Source: Gammaproteobacteria bacterium (GTDB lineage: Bacteria > Gemmatimonadota > Gemmatimonadetes > Longimicrobiales > Gaopeijiaceae). From it: 52,016 nucleotides of DNA. Positions 33,392 to 41,890 of this stretch are shown here, piece after piece (the stretch's first letter is position 1; each line of letters begins with the position of its first letter). The position numbers and the translations under genes were made by a program. The stretch covers positions 12,830-64,845 of the forward strand of contig VXNP01000126.1 in the NCBI GenBank assembly GCA_009840525.1, given 5' to 3'. Under the pieces are notes generated by a model that ran no database searches, was not told the DNA's origin, and saw nothing but the letters and a program-made list of their open reading frames with translations.

Positions 33392-35524
33392 CTACATCGC
33401 CGGCCGCGCCTTCAGCCACTGCTCCCACCAGTCGAGCTGCACCCAGGTGCGATGTACCATCCGCCAGGGGGTCCAGCCGCCGTGGTAGGACTCGGGATAG
33501 CGCACGAACTTGGCCGGAACCCCCTGCTTGTGCAGGGCGACGTACATCTGCTCGGCCTCCTCGATCGGCACTCGATGGTCGATCTCGCCGTGCACGAAGA
33601 GGGTCGGCGTGGTCACCCCGTCTGCGTGGATGATGGGCGACGAGCGCAGCAGGTGCTCCAGACCACGCTCCTCCCAGGGCGGGCCGTAGAACTCGCTCTC
33701 CTTGGTGCGAGGGATGTCGGCGACCGCGTAGTCGCTCACCCAGTTGGAGATGGAGGCCCCGGCGATGGCGGCCGCGAAGCGATCGGTCTGGGTAATGACC
33801 CAGTTGGTCAGGTAGCCGCCGTACGAGTAGCCGGTCACGCCCATGCGGCCGGTGTCGATGCGGTAGCTGTCGATGGCGTGGTCGACACCGGCCATGACAT
33901 CGTCGTAGTCGTTGAAGCCCCATCCACCCCAGGTGCCCCAGCGGAAGTCCTCTCCGTAGCCCGTGGAGGCGCGCGGGTTCGTGTAGAGCACCATGTAGCC
34001 CTGTCCGGCCAGCAACTGGCGGTCGAAGGAGAAGTCGTTGCCGTACATGCCGTGCGGCCCGCCGTGCATTACGAGGATCATGGGGAAGTCGCCGCTCGCC
34101 GCATCGTAGCCGCGCGCAGGCAACATCCAGCCCTCCACCTCGGTGCCGTCCGGGCTGTGGAAGATGAGGTTTTCAGGTTCGAAGAGCTCGAGTTGGGCCG
34201 TGAGCGCCGCGTTCACCTCGCTCAGGCGGGTCTCGGTCGCGGCGGATACGGGCGCCGCGTAGATGTCGCCGGGCTCGGTGGGAGCGGTGGCGCGGTAGGC
34301 CACGCGGGAGAAGTCCGCCGAGAAGGAGAAGCCGGCGAGCCGGCGGTCGCCCTCGGTGACCTGTTCGACCGCGCCGCCGGAGACCGGAACGCGGAACAGG
34401 TGGGTGTTGCCGCGCGTGCCGGCGGAGAAGTAGACGTGCCCGTCGGGTGACGTGATCGGTCCGCCCGGGATCAGGTCCCAGTCGGCGGTGAGGTTGGTCC
34501 TGTCGTCCCCGTCGGGGTTGAACGCAAACAGGTCGTTGGCCGCCCCGCGGTCACGGCCTTCGCGGATGATCACGTCCAGCCCCTCGTTGCCGCGGACCAC
34601 GATGCGGTCGCCGTCTGCCGACCACGCGGGCCCGGAGTAGTTGTATTCGTCGTCGGTGAGGCGGGTGACGGCGCCGTCCAGGTCGACGGTCCACAGGTCC
34701 GCGCGCTCGTAGCTGAGCTCGTCGCGCTGGTGCATGTCGGCCGTGAAGGCGAGGCGGCTGCCATCGGGGCTCCACGCCAGCCCGGAGGCGTCCACGTTGA
34801 GGTCGGTGAGGCGGCGGGGTTCACCTCCGGCGGCCGGGAGCACGTACACCTCGCGCGGCGGAGTGGCGGCGGGGTCGCGGGGATCGGGCAGGTAGCCGCG
34901 GCGGTCGAAGCGGTAGTTCATCCAGTCGTACATGCGCCCGTCGAAGCGCTCCGCCGTGCGGCGCTCGAAGTCCGACGCGTACACCGGCTCGGGAGCCGGC
35001 TCGGGCGGGGTGGGCCGCGTGAACACGATCCATTCGCCGTCCGGGCTGAACACCGGTGATCCGCCCAGTCCGTCGATCTGGAAGGCTTCGCCGGCCGGCT
35101 GGTCCATGCGCAGGAACCAGGTGCTGCCGCCGCTACCGCCATCTCCACCCGGACGGTTCGATGTGAAGACGAGCAGGCGCCCGTCGGGCGACCAGCGGGG
35201 CCCCGAGGCACTGAAGCTCGGGCTGGTGAGCCGCACCGGTTCATCGCCTCCTGCGGCGTCCGCGAGCCAGATCCCGCTGTGGCTCCGGTTCTCCTCCTCG
35301 AGGACCGACGTGATGACGAACGCAACCCGTGACCCGTCCGGCGACATGGCCGGGCTGTTCGCGTTCTTCAGCCGGTAGTAGTCCTCCAGTTCGACGGGCC
35401 TCCGCTCCTGGGCGGCCAGCCCCGTGGCCAGCGGCTGTACGCCCGCGAGACCGAACGAAAGGAGCGACAGCAAGGCCGCGGCGAAGGCGGAGCGGCACAG
35501 GGCGGACGATGGACGCGGTATCAT
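33392..35524 (-). CDS. S9 family peptidase (dipeptidyl/acylaminoacyl peptidase type)
   Basis: 710 residues from the ATG at 35524 with a signal peptide (FAAALLSLLSFGLAG, cleaved near LAAQE). A beta-propeller with SPDGSRVAF, WSPDGRLLVFTSNRPGG and similar blades spans about 50-430, and the hydrolase domain about 440-710. The catalytic triad looks complete: Ser near residue 566 in GVTGYSYGGYLTNW, Asp in VHGEIDHRVPIEE and His in YPESYHGGW. The predicted activity is periplasmic release of dipeptides or acylated residues. It heads the minus-strand run containing the NfeD-like, flotillin-like, 55-residue and SixA-like genes. Confidence 0.93.
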   Translation of the reverse strand: MIPRPSSALCRSAFAAALLSLLSFGLAGVQPLATGLAAQERRPVELEDYYRLKNANSPAMSPDGSRVAFVITSVLEEENRSHSGIWLADAAGGDEPVRLTSPSFSASGPRWSPDGRLLVFTSNRPGGDGGSGGSTWFLRMDQPAGEAFQIDGLGGSPVFSPDGEWIVFTRPTPPEPAPEPVYASDFERRTAERFDGRMYDWMNYRFDRRGYLPDPRDPAATPPREVYVLPAAGGEPRRLTDLNVDASGLAWSPDGSRLAFTADMHQRDELSYERADLWTVDLDGAVTRLTDDEYNYSGPAWSADGDRIVVRGNEGLDVIIREGRDRGAANDLFAFNPDGDDRTNLTADWDLIPGGPITSPDGHVYFSAGTRGNTHLFRVPVSGGAVEQVTEGDRRLAGFSFSADFSRVAYRATAPTEPGDIYAAPVSAATETRLSEVNAALTAQLELFEPENLIFHSPDGTEVEGWMLPARGYDAASGDFPMILVMHGGPHGMYGNDFSFDRQLLAGQGYMVLYTNPRASTGYGEDFRWGTWGGWGFNDYDDVMAGVDHAIDSYRIDTGRMGVTGYSYGGYLTNWVITQTDRFAAAIAGASISNWVSDYAVADIPRTKESEFYGPPWEERGLEHLLRSSPIIHADGVTTPTLFVHGEIDHRVPIEEAEQMYVALHKQGVPAKFVRYPESYHGGWTPWRMVHRTWVQLDWWEQWLKARPAM

Positions 35525-35666
35525 GAGATCCTCCGGATGGGATGGACTTCCGTGCAATGTGAATGGTGAGGGGGCTGGAGTCCAACCGGCGATCAGAGGC
35601 TCCCCCGGGGCGATCCGACCCACGGGCCCATGGCAAGCCCGGGACAGGAGGCAAGGCCGAGCCAAC

Positions 35667-35695
35667 TTGACCGTATCCGGCCGGTCCTGAATGCT
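35667..35695 (+). promoter_or_regulatory. possible promoter of the DUF2891/serine hydrolase operon
   Basis: TTGACC (35667-35672), a 17-base spacer containing the dyad CCGGCCGG, and AATGCT (35690-35695). It lies about 30 bases before the start codon in the divergent region with the S9 peptidase. The -10 box is weak, so this is tentative. Confidence 0.35.
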
Positions 35696-35724
35696 AACGG
35701 CATGCACTGCATCAAAGGATGATG

Positions 35725-36969
35725 ATGGCACCAGCACCCAGGCACATCCGGTTGTCCGCTCTCGCCCCCGTGGCGGTCGTGGTCGCCGCCTCTTGCGCGA
35801 CCGATGCTCCCGACCGGCCCACGGAAAACCCCAATGCCGTCGCCGCGGCATCGCCGCCGGCTGCCACGGCTCTCGATTCCGGTCCGATGCTCGACCTGGA
35901 GACCGCGTTGTCCCTCGCCGCGATGCCCCTCTCCTGTGTGGATCGCCCCCACGCCCTGCGTCCGGACCGGGCCGGCTATCTGGACGACATCAGCTACACC
36001 CGGCGTCGCGACTTCGACCGGAACCGAGCCTTCTACGGCTGCTGGGACTGGCACTCGGCGGTGAACTCGACGTGGGCCATGGTGCGGCTGGTGAAAGAGG
36101 TGCCCGGCCTGCCCGTGGCCCCTCTCATCCGCGAGAAGCTGAGAGACCATCTCTCCGAGGAAGCCCTCGCCGGCGAACTCGAATACCTCTCGGACAACCC
36201 ATCCTTCGAACGGCCCTACGGCTGGGTGTGGCTCCTCCTCCTGCACGGTGAACTGGCATCCTGGGACGATCCCTTCGGCGCCGTCTGGGCCGAGCGTCTC
36301 GAGCCCGTGGTGAGCCACCTGAGCGACCGTCTCATCGACTACCTCGAGGACCTGGAACGACCGGTGCGCACGGGCGTCCACCCCAACACCGCCTTCGCCA
36401 TCGCCACGAGCCTGCAGGCCGAGCAGATGGCGGCGCGCCCCGAGCTGGCTGAGGCCCTGCGCACGTCTGCCGAGCGCTTCTTCGGCGAGGACCGCAACTG
36501 TCCGGTCGCGTACGAGCCCGGCCGCTCCGACTTCCTGTCGCCCTGCCTGGAGGAGGCGGCCCTCATGGGGATGGTGCTGGATCCGGATGCCTACACCATG
36601 TGGCTCGACGGCTTTCTCCCCGCCCTTGACTCAGACGAGTTCGAGCCGCTTCTCGAGACCAATCCGGCGGGCGCGGGGGACGAGGAGCCTCCCGAGGGCG
36701 ATGTGGTAACCAACGACTCGCTGAGGTCCGCCTACGGAACCTACTCCCATCTCATCGGGCTGGCGTTCACCCGCGCGGACGCCATGCTGCGCATCGCGGC
36801 GGCGCTTCCCGAGGGCGATCCCAGGGCTCCCGAGCTGCGCGCATTGGCGACCCGGCACGCCCGCACCGGCTACGACACCATGTTCGACGCCGACTACGCC
36901 GGATCCCACTGGATCGGCTCGTTCGCGCTCAAGTACCTGGTCCTGACGACTGGAGGCTCCCCGCCATGA
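35725..36969 (+). CDS. DUF2891 family lipoprotein
   Basis: Three consecutive ATG codons occur at 35719, 35722 and 35725. The AAAGGA ribosome binding site (35714-35719) fits only the third, which gives 414 residues. A lipoprotein signal (SALAPVAVVVAASC) is followed by DUF2891 landmarks: NRAFYGCWDWHSAVNSTWAM, RPYGWVWLLLLHGEL, HPNTAFAIATSLQ, SDFLSPCLEEAALMG and YAGSHWIGSFALKYL. The fold is expected to be an alpha/alpha barrel, but the family has no established reaction. Its stop overlaps the start of the serine hydrolase gene, so the two are coupled. Confidence 0.9.
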   Translation: MAPAPRHIRLSALAPVAVVVAASCATDAPDRPTENPNAVAAASPPAATALDSGPMLDLETALSLAAMPLSCVDRPHALRPDRAGYLDDISYTRRRDFDRNRAFYGCWDWHSAVNSTWAMVRLVKEVPGLPVAPLIREKLRDHLSEEALAGELEYLSDNPSFERPYGWVWLLLLHGELASWDDPFGAVWAERLEPVVSHLSDRLIDYLEDLERPVRTGVHPNTAFAIATSLQAEQMAARPELAEALRTSAERFFGEDRNCPVAYEPGRSDFLSPCLEEAALMGMVLDPDAYTMWLDGFLPALDSDEFEPLLETNPAGAGDEEPPEGDVVTNDSLRSAYGTYSHLIGLAFTRADAMLRIAAALPEGDPRAPELRALATRHARTGYDTMFDADYAGSHWIGSFALKYLVLTTGGSPP

Positions 36970-38198
36970 CGCGTTTTCCCCCGCATCCGCCACGGCGACC
37001 CTCCGAGGTCCGCCTGACGATAACCCGTCTCCTCGCAGTGCTGGCGCTCATCCCGGTCCTCGCCCCGGCCATCCCCCTCACGGCCCAGGGAACCGTCGTC
37101 ACGCGTGCGGCCCCGGCTGACGCGGGCATGTCCGAGGGCGTTCTCGCCGGGGGCGTCGCGCTCTACGAGGAAGCCATCGAGCGGGGCGACCTCGTGGGGG
37201 CGGTGCTGCTCGTGGCGAAGGATGGCAAGGTTGTCCTGCACGAGGCGCTGGGTTGGCGGGACAAGGCGCGTAGCATCCCCATGGAGCCGGGCACGATGTT
37301 CCGCATGGCCTCCAACACCAAGCCGCCGGTGGCCACCGCCATCGCGACGCTGGTGGAGGACGGGAAGCTGGCCTACGACGATCTCGTGCGCGAACACATG
37401 CCCTCCTGGGACAACTATCGCGCCGGTTTCATCAACATCGGCCATCTGCTGTCGCACGCGAGCGGGCTCCGCATCCCGACACTCTTCCTGCAGCCGTACA
37501 TGGAGCCGTCCGCCGAACATCCCGGCGCTCCCACCCTCCAGTTGGAAGCGGCGCGCTTCGGCGGCGTGGGCGCGGAGGCCATCCCCGGTACCACCTACAG
37601 CTACAACAACCCCGGCTACAACACCCTGGGCGCGCTGGTGGAGATGGCGTCGGGGATACCGCTCGAGGAGTATCTCGACCGGGAGATCTACACGCCGCTC
37701 GGCATGCACGACAGCTACCATCACGAAGTCGCGGAGAAGATGGACGGGAAACTGGACCGGATGGGGGTCGTCTACTACGAGCGCGACGGCGAGGGCGGCT
37801 GGATGCCCGGATGGACCCCCGGCGATCCGCCCCAGGTCCCGTTCGTTCGCGCCTCGGGAGGCATGATCTCGACCGCGGACGACTATGTGATCTTCTGTCA
37901 GATGTTCCTGAACGGCGGCGTCTACAACGGGCAGCGGATCATCTCAGCGGAGACCGTGGAGTTGATGACATCGCCGAAGATCCGGACCAACCCCGGTTCC
38001 GAAGGGCCGGCCCGCCACTACGGATACGGATGGTCGGTGTCGGAGGACGGGGTGTATTCGCACACCGGATCCGACGGGACGGGCGCCTGGGTGGATCCCT
38101 CGACGAACCTGATCGTGCTGGTGTTCACGCAGACGCCGCGGGGCCGCGATCCGGTCGCGCGCTTCCGCGAAATCGTGAACCTGGCGATCGAGGGATGA
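36966..38198 (+). CDS. class C beta-lactamase-like serine hydrolase
   Basis: 410 residues, ATGA overlap with the DUF2891 gene. A signal peptide (about 18-40, ending LTAQG) precedes the penicillin-binding-protein fold. The S-x-x-K motif is Ser116-N-T-Lys119 in FRMASNTKPP, the Y-x-N motif is Tyr213-N-Asn215 in TTYSYNNPGYN, and the third motif is His366-T-G in GVYSHTGSDGTG. These suit the EstB/DD-peptidase-like esterases as well as class C beta-lactamases; drug resistance cannot be inferred. It acts in the periplasm, alongside the preceding lipoprotein. Confidence 0.93.
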   Translation: MTRFPPHPPRRPSEVRLTITRLLAVLALIPVLAPAIPLTAQGTVVTRAAPADAGMSEGVLAGGVALYEEAIERGDLVGAVLLVAKDGKVVLHEALGWRDKARSIPMEPGTMFRMASNTKPPVATAIATLVEDGKLAYDDLVREHMPSWDNYRAGFINIGHLLSHASGLRIPTLFLQPYMEPSAEHPGAPTLQLEAARFGGVGAEAIPGTTYSYNNPGYNTLGALVEMASGIPLEEYLDREIYTPLGMHDSYHHEVAEKMDGKLDRMGVVYYERDGEGGWMPGWTPGDPPQVPFVRASGGMISTADDYVIFCQMFLNGGVYNGQRIISAETVELMTSPKIRTNPGSEGPARHYGYGWSVSEDGVYSHTGSDGTGAWVDPSTNLIVLVFTQTPRGRDPVARFREIVNLAIEG

Positions 38199-38224
38199 AT
38201 TCCGACCAAACGGGAGGAACGCTA

Positions 38225-38440
38225 ATGCATCGTATTGTTGCGCGTGTACCTGACGAGCTTTCTTCGAGGCTGGATGCGGCTGCCGGGACATTGCGGCGTA
38301 GCCGGAGCAGCATCATCCGGGCGGCATTGGAGGATTGGCTGGAGGATGTTGAAGACGCGCGTTTAGCCGCGAGTCGGCTCGGCGATTCGAGTGATCTCGT
38401 GCTAGATTGGGGGGATGTACGCGCGGGTCTGCTCCGCTAA
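38225..38440 (+). CDS. ribbon-helix-helix (CopG/Arc-type) DNA-binding protein
   Basis: 71 residues from the ATG at 38225, chosen because GGAGG lies seven bases upstream; an earlier ATG at 38195 overlaps the previous stop but has no such site. The N-terminus HRIVARVPDELSSRLDAAAG forms the expected strand and first helix, RSRSSIIRAALEDWLEDVED the second. The acidic tail with LVLDWGDVRAGL resembles antitoxins of type II systems. No toxin gene follows; the next gene encodes a DUF411 protein. It may be an orphan antitoxin or a small regulator. Its codons are slightly less GC-rich than its neighbours', hinting at recent acquisition. Confidence 0.75.
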   Translation: MHRIVARVPDELSSRLDAAAGTLRRSRSSIIRAALEDWLEDVEDARLAASRLGDSSDLVLDWGDVRAGLLR

Positions 38441-38475
38441 ATCGATCCGCTCAGCCCTCTGATTCTGAGGATCCC

Positions 38476-39000
38476 ATGACTCAGCTTCGCCCCAGCATCA
38501 TCTTCTCCTTCCTGACCTTCGTTGCCGCCTGTGGCACGGGCGATGCCGACGACGCGGGTGCGGCCGGCGAGGCAGCCACCACCCTGGCGGCTTCGCCCAC
38601 ACGGGCCGTCGCCGATGCGCTCCCCAGGGCGCTCGTCTACAAGACGCCCAGCTGCGGCTGCTGCAACCTGTGGGTCGACCACATGCGGGAAGCCGGCTTC
38701 GAGGTGGATGCACGCAATCTGAACGACCTCATCCCGGTGAAGATCGACGCGGGCGTGCCGCCGCGGATGTCGTCCTGCCACACCGCGCTGATCGACGGCT
38801 ACGTGGTCGAGGGCCATATCCCGGCCGAGCACGTCAAGCGGCTGCTGGAGGAGCGGCCGGACGTCGTCGGCATCGCGGTTCCGGGCATGCCGATCGGCTC
38901 CCCGGGCATGGAAGGAATCGGTGCGCGGCCCTACCAGGTGCTCTCGTGGGATCGCGAAGGCAACGTCGAGGTCTACGCGGAGGTGGACCCGCGCCGGTAA
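38476..39000 (+). CDS. DUF411 metal-binding lipoprotein
   Basis: 174 residues from the ATG at 38476 with a lipoprotein signal (IIFSFLTFVAAC). The DUF411 core begins at LVYKTPSCGCCNLWVDHM with the C-x-C-C cluster, followed by IDAGVPPRMSSCHTALIDGY, EGHIPAEHVKRLL and GIAVPGMPIGSPGMEG, which supply further Cys, His and Met ligands. DUF411 proteins are found near copper-handling genes and probably bind copper. No other copper gene is adjacent. The last residues (VEVYAEVDPRR) are typical of the family. Confidence 0.93.
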   Translation: MTQLRPSIIFSFLTFVAACGTGDADDAGAAGEAATTLAASPTRAVADALPRALVYKTPSCGCCNLWVDHMREAGFEVDARNLNDLIPVKIDAGVPPRMSSCHTALIDGYVVEGHIPAEHVKRLLEERPDVVGIAVPGMPIGSPGMEGIGARPYQVLSWDREGNVEVYAEVDPRR

Positions 39001-39088
39001 GCGGTGGGCAGTCCGTGGGGAGTTCGTCCGCGGACTGCTACTTGAGCCCAAACCTCTCTCCATCGACAAACGCACTTTCCGTGCACCC

Positions 39089-39117
39089 TTGACAGGCCCG
39101 CGGGGGCATCACATTCT
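39089..39117 (+). promoter_or_regulatory. probable promoter of the riboswitch-met operon
   Basis: TTGACA (39089-39094), a 17-base spacer and a weak -10 box CATTCT (39112-39117), ending seven bases before the riboswitch P1 stem. Position and the consensus -35 box are the support; the -10 match is poor. Confidence 0.5.
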
Positions 39118-39123
39118 CACGCA

Positions 39124-39245
39124 ACTCATCGAGACCGGCTGAGGGACTGGCCCTTTGAAGCCGGGGCAACCGGATCGTTTTCTCTGGAGAGCGATCAGCG
39201 GTGCCAACTCCCGCGGATTCCCGTGATGGAATCCGAGAGATGAGT
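39124..39245 (+). promoter_or_regulatory. SAM-I (S-box) riboswitch
   Basis: All core elements are readable in order: P1 5' strand ACTCATC (39124-39130), the GAGGGACTGGCCC segment, TGAAGCC, GGCAACC before P3, then GGTGCCAACTCC and P1 3' strand GATGAGT (39239-39245), fully complementary to the 5' strand. It binds S-adenosylmethionine and turns off methionine genes when SAM is plentiful. A 7-base-pair hairpin, GGTTGGC (39280-39286) with GCCAACC (39292-39298), sits just before the TGGAGAG ribosome binding site of metX and has no T run. The expression platform is therefore probably translational rather than a terminator. Confidence 0.93.
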
Positions 39246-39312
39246 GCCTCGGTCGGCTTGGCCGCCCGGCGCATCCAGGGGTTGGCATCGCGCCAACCTG
39301 TGGAGAGCCAGG

Positions 39313-40422
39313 ATGCGAGCGACGACCTCCCCTCCCCAAGCGTTCCCGCTTCCGTACCCCCCCGCCCGCAACGGGAGCGTGCCTGACCTCAGGCAGTCCC
39401 CGCGCGCCCGCGCACTGCTGCCCGCCCGCCGCGGAGCGGTCTACATGCGCCCCGGGTGGAAGCCGGAGCTGGAACCGGAGCTCAACGCGCGCTTCAGGGT
39501 GCCCTTCGAGGTCGCGGGGCCGGAGGACGCCCCGCTGCTGGTCGCGATGGGTGGGATTTCGGCGAGCCGACACGTGTCGGCCAACGCCGAGGATCGCTCC
39601 GAAGGCTGGTGGCGGAAGATCGTCGGACCGGGGCTCGCCATCGACTTGCGCGAGTGGCGCGTCCTCGGCATCGACTTCATCGGCGCGCCGGGCACCATCG
39701 AGCCCATCGGCAGCGATGCGTCCCGCACGCAGTTCCACATCACGCCGGGCGACCAGGCGGACGCGGTGGCGGCCGTGCTGGACCACCTCGGCGAAAAGAA
39801 GGTCCATCGGGCCGTGGGCGCCTCCTACGGGGGCAACGCCGCACTGGCCCTGGGAATCCGGTATCCGGCGCGTGCGGAAGGCGTGGTCGTCATTGCAGCC
39901 GCCCACCGCCCCCATCCCCTCGGGACCGGGGTGCGCAGCGTACAGCGCGCGATCCTCGAGTTCGCACGCGACCAGGGCCGCGAAGCCGACGGCGTGGCCA
40001 TCGCGAGGGCGCTGGCCTTCACCACCTACAAGACCGACGCGGGGCTGGACGCGCGCTTCCCCTTCGAGGCCGATCTCTCGAGCGGCAAGCCGGTCCACCC
40101 GGTGGACCGCTACCTGTGGAAGCGCGGACGGGCGTTCGCCGGGCGCTTCGATGCGAGAACCTACCTGACATTGTGCGCGTCGATCGATCTGTGCGACCTC
40201 CGGCCCGAGGAACTGACGGTCCCCTCCTGGCTGATCGCCTGGGAGGAGGACAGGTCGGTGCCGCTCTGGCTGGTCGAGGAGATGCACCGGCGGACCGGCG
40301 CCCGTTCGCGCCTTCGGATACTCCATTCGGACGGCGGGCACGACGCCTTTCTCCTTCACGCACCCGAATACCAGACCGCCCTGCGGGAGAGCCTCGAGCT
40401 TTCCGTCGCACAGGAGGCATAG
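39313..40422 (+). CDS. metX: homoserine O-acyltransferase (alpha/beta-hydrolase MetX type)
   Basis: 369 residues from the ATG at 39313, chosen for the TGGAGAG ribosome binding site; earlier in-frame codons fall in the riboswitch. The alpha/beta-hydrolase core has GPGLAIDLREWRVLGIDFIG, then the nucleophile Ser171 in AVGASYGGNAALALG, Asp in AWEEDRSVPLWLVEE and His in SDGGHDAFLLHAPEY. The enzyme acylates homoserine with acetyl-CoA or succinyl-CoA; the acyl donor is not decided here. It follows a SAM-I riboswitch and precedes a trans-sulfurylation enzyme, which fixes the pathway as methionine synthesis. Confidence 0.9.
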   Translation: MRATTSPPQAFPLPYPPARNGSVPDLRQSPRARALLPARRGAVYMRPGWKPELEPELNARFRVPFEVAGPEDAPLLVAMGGISASRHVSANAEDRSEGWWRKIVGPGLAIDLREWRVLGIDFIGAPGTIEPIGSDASRTQFHITPGDQADAVAAVLDHLGEKKVHRAVGASYGGNAALALGIRYPARAEGVVVIAAAHRPHPLGTGVRSVQRAILEFARDQGREADGVAIARALAFTTYKTDAGLDARFPFEADLSSGKPVHPVDRYLWKRGRAFAGRFDARTYLTLCASIDLCDLRPEELTVPSWLIAWEEDRSVPLWLVEEMHRRTGARSRLRILHSDGGHDAFLLHAPEYQTALRESLELSVAQEA

Positions 40423-40425
40423 ACC

Positions 40426-41760
40426 ATGAAAGAGCACTGTACCCGAGATCGCGGATTCGCCGGGAGTGACCTCGGCGCGACGACACCCGGTCCCGATGGC
40501 AGGGGCCGCATCCCCGCGCGGGCGACTGAAGTCGTCCGGGCCGGACTCGCCTCGGACACCGCCTATGGGGCGGTCATGCCCCCGCTCTATCTGTCGAGCA
40601 ACTTCCGCTTCGCCGGGCTCGAGGACCCGCCGCCATACGATTACACCCGCTCCGGCAATCCCACCCGCGAACATCTCACCGGCGCGCTGGCCCAACTGGA
40701 GGGTGGCGCAGACGCGGTGGCGACCTCCTCCGGAATGTCCGCGGTCGGCGTCGTCCTGAACCTGGTGCACGCCGATGACCTCGTGCTGGCACCGCACGAC
40801 TGCTACGGAGGGACGCACCGCCTGCTGGTCGGCCTCGAGCGCCAGGGTCGGCTGCGCGTGCGCTTCGTCGACTTCACGGATCCGGCGTCGCTCGCGGCCG
40901 GGCTGGAGCAGGAGCCCCGCATGATCTGGGTCGAGACGCCCAGCAACCCTCTTCTGCGCATCACCGACCTGGCGGCCGTGGCGCGCGAGGCCCGGCGCGC
41001 CGGAGCGATCGCCGTCGCCGACAACACCTTCCTCTCACCGGCCCTCCAGCAGCCGATCGACTTCGGCTTCGATCTGGTCGTGCACTCCACGACCAAGTTC
41101 ATCAACGGCCATAGCGACCTGGTGGGAGGCGCGGTGATCGCGGCAGGCGACGAACTCTTCGAGGAGATCGCGTGGTGGACCAACGCCACCGGCGCTGCCC
41201 AGAGTCCCTTCGACAGCTACCTGGCGCTGCGCGGCGTCCGCACGCTGTTCGCCCGCACCCGCATCCACGAGGAGAACACCAGCGCGGTCGTCGATCTGCT
41301 CGCGTCGCATCCCGCGGTCGCCCGGGTCTACTACCCGGGGCTCACGACGCACCCCGGCCACGATCTCGCCAGCCGCCAGCAGTGTGGGTACGGCAGCCTG
41401 TTCAGCTTCGAGCTGAAGGGCGGGCGAGCGGCAGCCGATGAGCTCCTCGCCCGGCTTCGCTTGTTCACCCTGGCCGAGTCGCTGGGCGGAGTGGAGAGCC
41501 TCATCTGCCACCCGGCCACGATGACCCACGCGGCCATGGACGAGGCCGCTCAGGCCGTCGCGGGGATCGGCAAGGGCCTGCTCCGCGTCTCCGTCGGCAT
41601 CGAGTCCGCGGACGACCTGGTCGCCGACCTCGGGCAGGCGTTGTCGGCGTGCCGGGCGGCGGTGCCGGAGGGTGGTTCCCATGCTGCCGATGTCGTTCCC
41701 ATCGGTTCGGTCGCGGGGGAGCCCGGTCTCTCGCGGGCGAGCATCGGAGGGCTCGGCTGA
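40426..41760 (+). CDS. metB: cystathionine gamma-synthase or O-acylhomoserine sulfhydrylase
   Basis: 444 residues starting three bases after metX. Cys/Met-metabolism PLP enzyme features: YDYTRSGNPTREHL, SSGMSAVGVVLNL, VETPSNPLLRITDL, VADNTFLSPALQQP, the PLP Lys224 in HSTTKFINGHSDLVGG, and ESLGGVESLICHPATMTH. It condenses an activated homoserine with cysteine or sulfide. Whether it is MetB or MetZ/MetY cannot be told by eye. An N-terminal extension of about 30 residues and a C-terminal tail of about 30 residues are unusual. It is under the same SAM riboswitch. Confidence 0.92.
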   Translation: MKEHCTRDRGFAGSDLGATTPGPDGRGRIPARATEVVRAGLASDTAYGAVMPPLYLSSNFRFAGLEDPPPYDYTRSGNPTREHLTGALAQLEGGADAVATSSGMSAVGVVLNLVHADDLVLAPHDCYGGTHRLLVGLERQGRLRVRFVDFTDPASLAAGLEQEPRMIWVETPSNPLLRITDLAAVAREARRAGAIAVADNTFLSPALQQPIDFGFDLVVHSTTKFINGHSDLVGGAVIAAGDELFEEIAWWTNATGAAQSPFDSYLALRGVRTLFARTRIHEENTSAVVDLLASHPAVARVYYPGLTTHPGHDLASRQQCGYGSLFSFELKGGRAAADELLARLRLFTLAESLGGVESLICHPATMTHAAMDEAAQAVAGIGKGLLRVSVGIESADDLVADLGQALSACRAAVPEGGSHAADVVPIGSVAGEPGLSRASIGGLG

Positions 41761-41841
41761 CAGGCAGGCGGCCGAGGCGCTGAAGGGGAGCGGACCCGGT
41801 CGGAAGCCACCGATTCATCCGGGGGCTTTGCGATCTGTTCT

Positions 41842-41855
41842 ACGAAGACCCTCGT
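41842..41855 (+). promoter_or_regulatory. imperfect upstream operator over the -35 box
   Basis: ACGAAGACCCTCGT matches the perfect palindrome at 41891-41904 at 12 of 14 positions and ends on the first base of TTGACA. With the downstream copy it brackets the promoter, 49 bases centre to centre. Confidence 0.55.
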
Positions 41856-41883
41856 TGACATCCGGGGGACCACCGGCTACACT
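41855..41883 (+). promoter_or_regulatory. promoter of the BlaI/M56 operon
   Basis: Consensus TTGACA (41855-41860), a 17-base spacer and TACACT (41878-41883). The first ten bases TTGACATCCG are identical to those at 29215-29224. The leader to the BlaI start codon is about 120 bases. Confidence 0.8.
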
Positions 41884-41890
41884 TCTGACT

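Noticed and set aside
36966-38198. Serine hydrolase as an antibiotic-resistance AmpC enzyme regulated by the BlaI system
   Set aside because: Its promoter region lacks the ACGAAG-N2-CTTCGT operator and the family includes many esterases and peptidases.
39109-40818. Minus-strand open frame of 569 codons over metX
   Set aside because: It crosses the riboswitch and two plus-strand genes with clear catalytic motifs; composition is that of a shadow frame.
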